Below, piece after piece: positions 36,801-45,066 of a DNA stretch of 64,000 bases. This DNA comes from Spartobacteria bacterium (lineage in GTDB: Bacteria; Verrucomicrobiota; Verrucomicrobiia; Chthoniobacterales; Chthoniobacteraceae): the NCBI GenBank assembly GCA_021324395.1, contig JAJPJG010000043.1, forward strand, positions 1 through 64,000, written 5' to 3'. The notes below the pieces were generated by a model that worked only from the letters and a program-made list of their open reading frames with translations, was not told the origin of the DNA and searched no databases. A program made the position numbers and the translations under genes. Position 1 is the stretch's first letter. Each line of letters opens with the position of its first letter.

Positions 36801-37886
36801 GTGGCGAACGGTTATCCTTACAATGTTAACACCGGCTCAACGACTTTCATGCGGCCCTGGGGTAAGGACGGAATGACATCGATCATTAACTGCCAGCTCG
36901 ATACACAGTTCACCGCAAAGGGCTGGTTGGAGTGGGATGGGAGAGAAAACACGTGCCGCGCGCGCGAATACGGCAACACAATGATCGGCGGCGGCGCAGC
37001 GCCCACGCCCGCGCAGCGTCAGTCTGCTGGCTGTTATTGGCTTAATACCATTGACCCCGACTATGTTAGCAACCCGGCGCTGACGGGCTCAGAGTCGTCG
37101 CTTACCCCGCCGACCGGGAACGTCAATCGCCAGGCGGTCACGGTGAATCCGGCGGACTATACCCTCGAAGCGATATTTGGTAACTCTTACTTTAATCTTA
37201 ACGGCTGGATGCCGTCATTGATCCCGAGAATCACCACTCAGCCAGTGGGTCAATCAGTTAATCCCGGCCAAAGCGTGACGTTTACTGTCGCTGCTACTGG
37301 CGCGCCGTCTCCAACCTATCAATGGTATAAGAATGGCACAGCGATTGGCGGAGCGACGAGTTCGAGTTACACTATCGCTAGCGCTGCGGGAACTGATTGG
37401 GGAAGCTATACCGTGGTTGTCTCCAATTCTGTTGGTTCGGCAACAAGCTCCGCGGCTTCACTCACGGTCAATGACCCGGAAGCTACTTGGGCAAATGGCT
37501 ATGGCTTGGATCCTTCCACCGATGGTGCGCCAGCAGCAGATCCCGACAAGGACGACATTAAGAATAACATGGAGTTTTTTCTCGGTGGCAATCCAACCCG
37601 TGCCGACAACACCATCCTGCCAGCCTCTCACCTTTCAACTAACGGATCGGCTGCCCTTGTTTTTGAATTTGACCGACTCAAAGCTGCGTCCGCGCTTGGC
37701 TATGTCGTGGAATACACAACAAACCTCGGCGATCCGACTACCTGGACATCTGCGGTAGTTAATGGGCAAGGGAAAAACGGTGCGACGGTGATAACTTCAG
37801 CCTCATCAAAAGGCTCAGCTTTCGATCATATAACGGTAACGATTCCTACCAATGCGACGCGCATGTTTGCACGGCTGCGGCTATGA
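33861..37886 (+). CDS. Giant multidomain pectin methylesterase (N-terminal module, Ig repeats, CE8)
   Basis: A 1341-residue exported protein. After a signal region (about 1-38, ending LSGLRA) comes a module of about 270 residues shared with the PL1 lyase at 50891. Then three Ig-like repeats at about 315-590 (pattern SYQWQKS...YSIASAALTDSGMYRVQVSD), an SbsA-like Ig domain at about 600-755, and a CE8 beta-helix at about 763-1080 (ISIGQDGTGDFASFQGAFDW, GGQDTLY near 906, GSVDYIYG near 928, FMRPWGKDG). One more Ig repeat and a C-terminal beta domain ending FARLRL follow. The usual CE8 GQAxAL is replaced by AGAFAGAINT, so the first oxyanion Gln seems absent; activity may differ. It is 71 bp after the small CE8 gene. 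Confidence 0.88.
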   Translation: MKTTVPASSTISDHSKILLRTASALILSCVASLSGLRAQTTVFYDTFSGSTSGTSTLNSNPISPANPSLNATAYIEGSQKPFTTTTVNPGHMVWGFGASSSADGQIAALFTNYPVTLANVGDYIQMTTVFTNKALIVSATNAVLAAGLFDGNQTTGPAGGMPNVLGTGTTGYWQNWAGYVAHMSYSGGFNNLYIRPAQNANVANNQDLAHFQGTPAWTNLAQASSTLALTGSAQYTIVLNVTKSAASAHTATYSLYSGTDPSISSNLLVSQTATTTSPPSTKFDALSLGLRHATGASPQLMDVNSIQVITNASTTVVPQITSQPSPTNQTVSVGSSVTYSVTATGGGAALSYQWQKSINGGGIYTDVVGATGTSYSIASAALTDSGMYRVQVSDAAGQTASNAVTLNVTTGPFAPQITSQPSPSSATVVSGSNASFTVQVSGNPQPGVQWQKSTDGGANFSNVGTSSQSSPNIYTISNAQLSDTGLYRAIATNSQGSATSNTSSLTVTKAPTITSQPTGAIIASGSSYTLTAGFDVGSPAPTYQWQMSTDGLTFGNVSGRTNATLTLTGTTTTSGYYRVTAINSAGSATSSIVYFGIPSTQSVTLLPGNNSTGISIDQQLRIVFPSAPKLGISGVLTVRDAADNSVVTTIDRSQFVSYTPGNTSVQVIPNAAIRNVQGSFSGTGDVSSNYYYMPIAIYGNEVWITLSPTQRLSYGHTYYVTMDSALVLDSNNSAFMGVSGYSTWRFSTKASGPATPTASTGPTTISIGQDGTGDFASFQGAFDWIPQNNTLARTIHVKPGIYRDSATLAQNRNFVTIAGDGSSRTDVQLIYPFAYFAPPSVVFTAGSLRVESSDVTVRDMTVDNIIYNEYHPTGSASSGAAGAFAGAINTVATTGSRIVFDNVLIKGGQDTLYTPAGISYFNGCEIWGSVDYIYGPALNVFDNCDIVQIRDVGGPVCAPNTPLAQPYGEVFLNCRFPRALVANGYPYNVNTGSTTFMRPWGKDGMTSIINCQLDTQFTAKGWLEWDGRENTCRAREYGNTMIGGGAAPTPAQRQSAGCYWLNTIDPDYVSNPALTGSESSLTPPTGNVNRQAVTVNPADYTLEAIFGNSYFNLNGWMPSLIPRITTQPVGQSVNPGQSVTFTVAATGAPSPTYQWYKNGTAIGGATSSSYTIASAAGTDWGSYTVVVSNSVGSATSSAASLTVNDPEATWANGYGLDPSTDGAPAADPDKDDIKNNMEFFLGGNPTRADNTILPASHLSTNGSAALVFEFDRLKAASALGYVVEYTTNLGDPTTWTSAVVNGQGKNGATVITSASSKGSAFDHITVTIPTNATRMFARLRL

Positions 37887-38002
37887 GACACTCGATAGCT
37901 TTCCCAAGGTTGGCTTCCAGTGCGTGCCGCTCTGCTCCGGAGAAGCGAGGGTTCTTGAGGTCGTCACAGGGCACCGCCGCGGCGCGGAAGAATGCAGGCG
38001 GA

Positions 38003-38788
38003 TCAGTTAAGTTGAAACCACTTGGTCACCATCGCCTTCTCGGCATCGTTATCCTGGTCCATGTCAGCCCATCGATAGCTTGCAACGTGTCCGTCAGCGA
38101 AGAGCGCATTCACCTGGCCACCGTGCCGCATGATACTTGATTGTGTGCAGATCGGCTTCACGTATGTCGCAAGGCCTGCGGCCGAAGTGAGCGATCTGGC
38201 CTGCGAAGTGTCGGACGGATCCTCGGTGTCCATTAGTTGGAGCAGTTGTGACGGCGTTTCAGCCCTGCGGATATTGTAGACGAGTAAGTTGGTGTTGGTG
38301 CTCCCATCGAGGGTGGTGGTGATTCCTGTATATCCGGTGCCGCTTGCGTTGAGTTCCTGCGGGCGCGCGAATCCATATCCGGTTGGCGATGTTGTGCTCT
38401 TCCATTTCTGCACTGGGCACGCCCGGAAGTATTGGGTTGCCAGGATCGCAGTTGAGGTAGCCGGATTTACGTAAGATTTTTCCCCGCCAGGATTCAGATA
38501 CTTCTCGTAAAACTTCGTGTCCACTCCGGCCGTGCCGCTACCGACGCTGTTCCAGCTCGCCCCGCAGATGACCATACCGTTATTGTCAGTTGTAAAGGAT
38601 GCTATCGCGAGAGCCCATTGCCTCAGTTGGCTCGTGCATTTCATCTGATTCGCTTTGCCTTTAGCTGAGCTTATCGTCGGAAAAATCAATCCCGCGAGAA
38701 TGGCGATAATGGCAACGACGACCAACAACTCGATGAGTGTGAAGGCACACGTGCTGGAAAAGCTTTTGTTCCTGCGGGTAAGTATCAT
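38003..38788 (-). CDS. Pseudopilin-like protein with H-X9-DG end
   Basis: A 261-residue protein. The start at 38788 gives MILTRRNKSFSSTCAFTLIE, a class III prepilin signal followed by LLVVVAIIAILAGLIFPTIS. The C-terminal third has HGGQVNALFADGHV, the H-X9-DG motif of the DUF1559/SBP-bac-like pilins expanded in Planctomycetota and Verrucomicrobiota. The role of these proteins is not known; surface display or polysaccharide capture has been suggested from context. It is at the end of the minus-strand pectin operon, 117 bp after the GH28 stop, and converges on the giant methylesterase. Confidence 0.86.
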   Translation of the reverse strand: MILTRRNKSFSSTCAFTLIELLVVVAIIAILAGLIFPTISSAKGKANQMKCTSQLRQWALAIASFTTDNNGMVICGASWNSVGSGTAGVDTKFYEKYLNPGGEKSYVNPATSTAILATQYFRACPVQKWKSTTSPTGYGFARPQELNASGTGYTGITTTLDGSTNTNLLVYNIRRAETPSQLLQLMDTEDPSDTSQARSLTSAAGLATYVKPICTQSSIMRHGGQVNALFADGHVASYRWADMDQDNDAEKAMVTKWFQLN

Positions 38789-38905
38789 AACTCTCGACCG
38801 CAACGGTATCACCGAAGATCGCTCCATCATAGGATGGGCCAATCCGATAACCGGCAAAAAGACTTGAACGGTGTGCAGCGCACAGCGCCTTGTTGACAGG
38901 CAAAC

Positions 38906-40474
38906 CTATTTGATAGTGACTGCGTCTTTCGGAACGTCATCGCCGAGTTGAAATGAGTTCTTCGCGCCGGCATTGTTACTCGATTCGATCCGCACATCGG
39001 CTGACTTTGCGCCTTGTAGCTTTAGGAAAGGTTCCGTGCCTGCCGGCGCGGCGGTGTTTTGAATGGACACATCACTGACGTTCGTTAGGTCGAAGACCGG
39101 CGCAGAAGATGGCGTAATATGCACATTCTTAAAGCTCAGGTTCTTGGCATTCTGAATCACTGCACCTTTCCTGGAAGTGAGCGTCATTTCCTCGAAGTGA
39201 ATGTCCTGAATGGAACTCTGGTCGATGCCGGTGATCGTGATTGCGACCGGCGCACCGTCACCGGTTACGTTTTTGATGTGGATGTTGCGAAAGATCGGCG
39301 GTTTCTCCACCAGGACTTTCTGCCGGTCGGAACTGTAATCCATATTCAGGATGATCACGTCACGCTGCATGTTCTTGACCTTCACATTTTCCACCCAGAC
39401 GTTCTCGACCACGCCGCCGCGGTCGATGCGCGATTTGAAGCGCACGGCGCGATCAGTGCCGTCGAACTCGCAGTCGTGCATGTAAATGTTGCGCACGCTG
39501 CCGGACATCTCGCTGCCGATGACGAGGCCGCCGTGACCTTCGTTGCTGTAGCAGTGCCGCATAACGACATTTTCTGTCGGCCTGCCGACGCGCCAGCCAT
39601 CCTGGTTGTAGCCTGACTTCAATACCATGCAGTCATCGCCGGTCTTGAAGGTGCAGTATTCGACCAGGATATTTCGGCAGGAGTCAGGATCCATGCCGTC
39701 GTTGTTCGGCCCATGCGTGTCCACAGTCACTCGGCGGATGATGATGTTCTCGCAATAGATCGGATGAATTGTCCAGCAAGGGCCGCTGCCAATCTTAAAG
39801 CCTTCGAGCAGGACGTTTTTGCAATTCACCAAGCCGACAAAGCTCGGCCGAATCGCTGCCTCGGGTGTGCCGAACACGCGCTTTTCGACGGGCACGCCTT
39901 CAGCACCCATCCTAAAACCTTCCTTCGTTTCCTTCTTCGCCCACTCCCACCAGGCTGTCGCGTTTCCGTCCAGGTATCCAGCGCCAGTAATCGCGATGTT
40001 CTCACAATCGCGTGCGTAAATGAGCGGCGAGTAGTTATACATTTCGATGCCGCCAGACCTAACGAACACGGGTGGTAGATAGTCCTCAAACTTGTCGCTA
40101 AAGATGATCTCGGCGCCCTCTTCCAGATGAAGGTCGATGTTGCTCTTCAAATGAATTGGGCCGGTGAGCCACTTGCCTTTGGGAACGATCACACGACCAC
40201 CGCCTTTTTTAAAACACGCCTCGATGGCCTTCGCGAAAGCTTCGGTGTTCTTTGTCGCGCCGCCTTCCACTGCTCCGAACTCGGCAATGCTAATGCGGTT
40301 GTCGGTAAACTGCGGACGCTGGAGCTGGGGCATGTCAAAGGGAGCTTTGATAGGCGCGATCGGCTCGCTGCCTGCATCCGCGGCGCGGGAGGGAGTGAGA
40401 GCCAATATAACGCCGCTGAAACCTCCGGCGGCTAACATGCTGCTAAACAGACGGGGAAACTTCGGTATTTTCAT
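38906..40474 (-). CDS. Glycoside hydrolase family 28 (polygalacturonase/rhamnogalacturonase-like)
   Basis: A 522-residue exported GH28 enzyme. The start at 40474 gives the signal MKIPKFPRLFSSMLAAGGFS; a longer reading to 40567 does not. GH28 catalytic motifs are complete: NNDGMDPDSC (Asp), TGDDCMVLKSG (two Asp), SNEGHGGLVIGSE (His) and RFKSRIDRGG (Arg/Lys). N-terminal ISIAEFGAVEGGATKNTEAF and GGGRVIVPKGKWLTGPIHLKS are the usual beta-helix lead-in. This class removes galacturonate from the ends of oligogalacturonides or rhamnogalacturonan; the exact bond is not predictable. It overlaps the end of the GH43 gene by 32 bp, so it is coupled to it. Confidence 0.92.
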   Translation of the reverse strand: MKIPKFPRLFSSMLAAGGFSGVILALTPSRAADAGSEPIAPIKAPFDMPQLQRPQFTDNRISIAEFGAVEGGATKNTEAFAKAIEACFKKGGGRVIVPKGKWLTGPIHLKSNIDLHLEEGAEIIFSDKFEDYLPPVFVRSGGIEMYNYSPLIYARDCENIAITGAGYLDGNATAWWEWAKKETKEGFRMGAEGVPVEKRVFGTPEAAIRPSFVGLVNCKNVLLEGFKIGSGPCWTIHPIYCENIIIRRVTVDTHGPNNDGMDPDSCRNILVEYCTFKTGDDCMVLKSGYNQDGWRVGRPTENVVMRHCYSNEGHGGLVIGSEMSGSVRNIYMHDCEFDGTDRAVRFKSRIDRGGVVENVWVENVKVKNMQRDVIILNMDYSSDRQKVLVEKPPIFRNIHIKNVTGDGAPVAITITGIDQSSIQDIHFEEMTLTSRKGAVIQNAKNLSFKNVHITPSSAPVFDLTNVSDVSIQNTAAPAGTEPFLKLQGAKSADVRIESSNNAGAKNSFQLGDDVPKDAVTIK

Positions 40475-42137
40475 TTTGAAGGCACTGACATGCGGGTTCG
40501 TTAAGGATGACTTGCCGCTCGTGAGAATGAGTTTGTGCGCCGTCGCCCGTGAACTGTGAGGAACCATTGGATTCGCTGGCTGATGCGAACAGGCTGGTGT
40601 TGCTTACTTGGCAATACGAGAAGTCGGCGTAGCCGGATATGTCGAGGACATTGGGTGATAGACAGTAAAGACCGAACTTTGCGCCAACCCAGCGACCGGC
40701 TTTTGCGAAAAGCTCCGGGCCGATCTGGTAGAAGCTTTCATCGTCTGCGATGATGCCAAAGCGGCACGCACCGCCGTTTCCGACAACGACAGATAGCCGC
40801 AAGGTTTCTGAACTAACCGAATGCTCGCCGCGTGGTTCCCCGGTCGTCAGCAGGTGAAGCTTGTAACTGCCGTTAGTCCGCTGCACATCCAGCGCTGCAT
40901 ATTCCAAACCTATTACGATCAGCCCAGCGTGGAGATTTTCGTGATTAGCTGGAAGCTCCAGCTCTGTCTTCACTACAAACTCACGAGCGGGAAATTTTTG
41001 CAGCAGGAGGTTCCCGGCATTCGAGAAATCGCTCTTGAGAACGAACTGCGGGAGCAACCGTAGTTTCGGAGGTTTACCGACAAAAGAATGCCATGAGTCG
41101 CGATGGTTTGAGTGCCATTGCCACTGGAGGCCGAGCTGGCCGGATCGAAAGTCATCGCTGGTTTGCGGCACCGCCACGGGACGTGTCTGATCGACGTCAG
41201 GCTTTTTATAAGACAGGACTGGTTTTCCCACGCCATTCTCATCCTGATCCACGCCGATGTGCGGCCAGTCGTCCTCCCACCGGACAGGTTGAAGGTGAAT
41301 GATGCGTCCGTAGCAATCGGCATCCTGAAAATGAATGAACCACCATTCTCCGCCCGACGTATTCACAAGCGCGCCTTGGTGTGGACCATTAATCGGAGTG
41401 CCGCGCTGGGCCAGCACGATCTTCTCTTCGTAAGGTCCGTAAATGTTGCGCGACCTGAAGATTACCTGCCAGCCCGTCTGGACTCCGCCCGACGGAGCGG
41501 AGATGTAATACCAGCCGTTCCGCTTGTGGCATTTCGGGCCTTCCAGCGCGGGAAGGCTTTCATCGATGGAAGCTATGATTTTCCCCTCGCCGAGCACCTT
41601 CGTCAGATCCGGCGAAACAGGACGCACTTGCAGTTTGTTGCGGATCCCGGCCCGAGAACCCGCATAGGCATGGGCGATGTAAGCCTGGCCGTCGTCATCC
41701 CAGAAAGGACATGGATCGATCAGACCTTCTCCACCGAGGAGCAGATAAGCCTCCGACCATTCGCTGCGCGGGTCTGCCGCGGTTGTAACGTAAAGACCTT
41801 CATCCGGCATCGGAAATACAATCCAGAACTTGCCCGCGTGATGGCGGATGGCTGGCGCCCAAATACCGCAACCCGGCTGCACAGCGTCAAAGCGCGGATG
41901 CGGCAGGTTTTTGACCGCATGGTTGATGATGGTCCAGTTGACCAGATCGTGCGAGTGGAGAATGGGTAGCCCAGGTGTGCAGTTAAAGCTCGACGCGGTC
42001 AGGTAGAAGTCTTTGCCGACGCGGATCACGTCCGGATCCGCGTAGTCGGCGTGAATGACCGGATTGCGATAGGTTCCGTCACCTTGATCAGGCACCCAAG
42101 GCGCGCAGGACTCAACATCGGAAGGCATAGTGTTCAT
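40443..42137 (-). CDS. Glycoside hydrolase family 43 (beta-xylosidase/arabinofuranosidase-like)
   Basis: A 564-residue enzyme. The five-bladed propeller has the three GH43 acids: Asp in NPVIHADYADPDVIRVGKDF, Asp in LIDPCPFWDDDGQAY and the general-acid Glu in ALEGPKCHKRNGWYY. The C-terminal 200 residues are the GH43_C2/DUF1349-like beta-sandwich of the subfamily 12 group (LGLQWQWHSNHRDSW near 330, then FSNAGNLLLQKFPAREF). No signal peptide is visible, so it is probably cytoplasmic or needs a different start, and would cut imported oligosaccharides. It overlaps the MFS gene by ATGA and the GH28 gene by 32 bp. Confidence 0.91.
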   Translation of the reverse strand: MNTMPSDVESCAPWVPDQGDGTYRNPVIHADYADPDVIRVGKDFYLTASSFNCTPGLPILHSHDLVNWTIINHAVKNLPHPRFDAVQPGCGIWAPAIRHHAGKFWIVFPMPDEGLYVTTAADPRSEWSEAYLLLGGEGLIDPCPFWDDDGQAYIAHAYAGSRAGIRNKLQVRPVSPDLTKVLGEGKIIASIDESLPALEGPKCHKRNGWYYISAPSGGVQTGWQVIFRSRNIYGPYEEKIVLAQRGTPINGPHQGALVNTSGGEWWFIHFQDADCYGRIIHLQPVRWEDDWPHIGVDQDENGVGKPVLSYKKPDVDQTRPVAVPQTSDDFRSGQLGLQWQWHSNHRDSWHSFVGKPPKLRLLPQFVLKSDFSNAGNLLLQKFPAREFVVKTELELPANHENLHAGLIVIGLEYAALDVQRTNGSYKLHLLTTGEPRGEHSVSSETLRLSVVVGNGGACRFGIIADDESFYQIGPELFAKAGRWVGAKFGLYCLSPNVLDISGYADFSYCQVSNTSLFASASESNGSSQFTGDGAQTHSHERQVILNEPACQCLQNENTEVSPSV

Positions 42138-43540
42138 TCCATTGGTGTGTGTCCTGCCTCTACTTCGACTTCCAGAGGCGCTGCGGCTGGCTGCCGGGTA
42201 TCGCGGATGTTCGGAACCAAAAGCTGGAGAGCCAGCAGCGAGAGTAGATAGGTGCCCGAGAAATAGGCAAACACCGTGATGTAACTGCCGGTCTTCTGCA
42301 AAATCTGGCCAGTGATGCCGTTGACAAAACCGCCGGTAAAATAGGCAAGAAAACCACCGAGACCTATTACCGAACTGATCGCATCCTTCGGCATGGTGTC
42401 CGAGACGACGCTGTAGAAGTTAGCCGACCACCCCTGATGTGCCGCGCCGGCGAGGCCGACGATCAGCACCGCTAGTAACACGCCGGGTGCAAAGGGCGCA
42501 AAGAATACCGGCACTACAGCGAGCGCGCAGATCAGCAGGGAGGTTTTTCGCGCTGCGTTTAGGGTCCAGTTGCGGCCTAGCAGCGCCCCGGCCAACCAGC
42601 CGCCGGCGATTCCTCCGACTGCCGCGATGCCGAAAAACGCGCCGGTCCACCAGCCTGTTTGCTGAAGCGTGAGATGGAAGCGCTTATCGAGGAAGTCCGG
42701 GACGAAAAACTGGTAAAAACCCCAAGCCGGCCCGGCTAAGATGCTGGCGAGCACGTAGGCCCAGACCGCGCGATAACGAAACAGCGATAGCCACGGCACC
42801 TTCACCGGCTTCTCTTCCACGGGAGGCTGCCCGGATCGGATATAAGTCAATTCCTCGCGCGACAGCCAGCGATGCTTCTCCGGTTCGTCGTAGGCAAACC
42901 ACCAGGCGACCAACCAGACTAATCCCGTGCCGCCGGTGACGTAAAAAGTAGATGCCCACCCGATGTGCGAATACATCCAGGGAACTCCGATCGGGCACAG
43001 AACGGCTCCGACGTTGGTGCCGGCATTAAACCACCCGGTGGCAAACGCCCGCTCTTTTACAGGAAACCATTCGGCGACGGTCTTGATCGCCGCCGGGAAG
43101 TTTGCGCCTTCGGTGAGTCCGAGAGCCACACGCGCCAGCATAAAGCCGGCGGCCGTCAATGGCATCGCCAGTGTTATCCACGCGATGCCCATTTCCGAAA
43201 AGCGGAACCACGGATAGCTCATGCGAAATTGCGCGGATTTGTCGATGTAACTGACCAGGCCATGCGCAATAGCGGCAAAGCTCCAGAGACAGACAAAAAT
43301 CGGCAGGCCTTTTTTGACACCCAGCTTGTCGATTGCCCGACCGCCTATCAAGTATCCAAAAGCATAAGCAAACGAGAAGAAGGCTGCGATGTATCCGTAG
43401 TCGGTGTCGGTCCAGCCTAGCTCGGCGCTGATAGGTTTCTTAAGGATGCCGATGACCAGCCGGTCGATGTAGTTGACGGCTACTGAAAAGAATAGGAGCG
43501 CGCAAATGACCCACCGGGTTCTGGCGTTTGATTGATTCAT
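42134..43540 (-). CDS. MFS transporter, hexuronate (ExuT-like) family
   Basis: A 468-residue inner-membrane proton symporter with 12 helices. SVAVNYIDRLVIGILKKPIS at helix 1, then SAELGWTDTDYGYIAAFFSF and GRAIDKLGVKKG are typical of the anion:cation symporter group to which ExuT belongs, which imports galacturonate and glucuronate. The gene is between GH28 and GH43, four-base ATGA overlap with GH43, 32 bp after the upstream GH28; this placement supports hexuronate or short oligouronide uptake. Confidence 0.9.
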   Translation of the reverse strand: MNQSNARTRWVICALLFFSVAVNYIDRLVIGILKKPISAELGWTDTDYGYIAAFFSFAYAFGYLIGGRAIDKLGVKKGLPIFVCLWSFAAIAHGLVSYIDKSAQFRMSYPWFRFSEMGIAWITLAMPLTAAGFMLARVALGLTEGANFPAAIKTVAEWFPVKERAFATGWFNAGTNVGAVLCPIGVPWMYSHIGWASTFYVTGGTGLVWLVAWWFAYDEPEKHRWLSREELTYIRSGQPPVEEKPVKVPWLSLFRYRAVWAYVLASILAGPAWGFYQFFVPDFLDKRFHLTLQQTGWWTGAFFGIAAVGGIAGGWLAGALLGRNWTLNAARKTSLLICALAVVPVFFAPFAPGVLLAVLIVGLAGAAHQGWSANFYSVVSDTMPKDAISSVIGLGGFLAYFTGGFVNGITGQILQKTGSYITVFAYFSGTYLLSLLALQLLVPNIRDTRQPAAAPLEVEVEAGHTPME

Positions 43541-43572
43541 AGCAGTTGAAAGTATGTTGGCGGGTTAGCCAC

Positions 43573-44967
43573 TTACTTAGGTCTGAAAGCTCCTTCGAAA
43601 GAGATCCCTTCCATTCCGGTTACTTTCGCATCATAGGTTTGAAGCGCCGGGCCGTTCTCCGCGGTGATCTCGACATTGGTAAAGACCGGGTCGGCATGAA
43701 AGACGACGGCTCCCTGCGCAGCCGATGCCTTGATGTTTTTGAGCGTGATTCCTTCAATCCGCTGATCGGGAAGGCCCCAGATGATGATGGAGTTTTTCGC
43801 ACCGTTGATCGTCACATCTTCGATCGTAATGTCTGTCCATTCCGGCCGCTTGTGGTTGCCCTTGTCCGGAATATCTTCCGCCGGGCCAGTAGGATCCTTC
43901 GGGTAATAGCTGCTGATATAAATGGGATACCGCACGTTATCCATCGTGAAGTTTTTGTAGGAGATGCTATTGACCAGACCGCCACGGTCGCGCCATGCCT
44001 TCATGCGGATGCACGCCGTAGTTCCATTAAAGGAAATGTTTTCCGCGCGAACATTCTGAACGCCGCCGGAGGTATAACTGCCGATCGATAGCCCGTGCCC
44101 GGACCCGAGCTTGCAATCACGGATGGTGACGTTCCGAGTTCTCGGGTTCGCAGGATTATTGTCCCCACTGCCCAGCAGCACGATATTGTCGTCGCCGGTG
44201 CTGATATTGCAGTTGGTAATGATGACGTTCTCGACGCTGTTGAGGTTCAGGGCGTCTGTATTAGGCGAGTCACCGGGAGCGGTCATCGTCACGTTGTGAA
44301 TCGTGATGTCCTTCGACTCGCGCATTGAGCAATGAGTGTTCGGGGGATTGAGAGTGCTAATCCCGGCGAGCTCGACTCGTTCGCATTGAGTAAGGCTGAT
44401 CAGTTGCGGCCGAGGCAACGCTGTTGCTGTTCCCTTCACGAGCCGAAAAGCCTGCCACCAAGGCTCTCCCTGCCCATCGATTATTCCTTCACCGCTGATC
44501 CGAACATCCTTCAGATTGGCTCCGGTGACGAAGCTCGTGCGGCGGTTCCGTTCGATGGGAAAGTCCTCAAAGTTCTGGCTCATCACGAGCTTCGCGCCCT
44601 TCTCGAGATGCAGATCGACTCTATCTTTGAGCGTGATCGGACCGCTCAAAAACTCGCCCGCCGGAATCACTACGCGCCCGCCACCCGCCGCCGCAGCGGC
44701 GTCTATGGCCTTTTGAATAGCCTGGCTGTTGTTGGTGGCGTGATCAGCCTTTGCGCCAGAATCGACGATGTTGAAAACCTTTCCCGCAATTGCAGGCTTC
44801 GGAACTTCAACCTGGCTCGTTGGGGCCGCGCCGCAGTTGGGCGCAGCGAGCGCATCGATTACGGCCACGAGCGGCACAACCAATAATGCGAGCGATGGAA
44901 GGCCTCTCGCAAAACGGTTCGGGCGGATAGTCAGCGGAGAGTAGCTGGTTCTTGCGAATAAAATCAT
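43573..44967 (-). CDS. Glycoside hydrolase family 28 (second copy)
   Basis: A 464-residue GH28 enzyme with an N-terminal hydrophobic export segment (LPSLALLVVPLVAVIDALA). Motifs: PNTDALNLNS, STGDDNIVLLGSG, GSGHGLSIGSYTSGG and RMKAWRDRGG, so the acids, His and Arg/Lys are present, but the NTDG motif reads NTDA. The lead-in NIVDSGAKADHATNNSQAIQ and GGGRVVIPAGEFLSG is standard. It differs clearly from the other GH28 here (no long mid-insert, different length), so the two probably have different bond or chain-end preference. It is first in the operon, 100 bp after the regulator gene. Confidence 0.92.
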   Translation of the reverse strand: MILFARTSYSPLTIRPNRFARGLPSLALLVVPLVAVIDALAAPNCGAAPTSQVEVPKPAIAGKVFNIVDSGAKADHATNNSQAIQKAIDAAAAAGGGRVVIPAGEFLSGPITLKDRVDLHLEKGAKLVMSQNFEDFPIERNRRTSFVTGANLKDVRISGEGIIDGQGEPWWQAFRLVKGTATALPRPQLISLTQCERVELAGISTLNPPNTHCSMRESKDITIHNVTMTAPGDSPNTDALNLNSVENVIITNCNISTGDDNIVLLGSGDNNPANPRTRNVTIRDCKLGSGHGLSIGSYTSGGVQNVRAENISFNGTTACIRMKAWRDRGGLVNSISYKNFTMDNVRYPIYISSYYPKDPTGPAEDIPDKGNHKRPEWTDITIEDVTINGAKNSIIIWGLPDQRIEGITLKNIKASAAQGAVVFHADPVFTNVEITAENGPALQTYDAKVTGMEGISFEGAFRPK

Positions 44968-45066
44968 GCGGTCGAAGATCCATGCTTATGCCCGCAATTC
45001 GCAGGATAGCAACCGCCGGCCGCACGATTCGCCGCTGCTATGATAAGAAGTGCAGGAATTTAAACC

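Noticed and set aside
37883..38140. 85-codon reading after the CE8 giant
   Set aside because: It overlaps the C-terminal half of the convergent pseudopilin and has no protein-like features.
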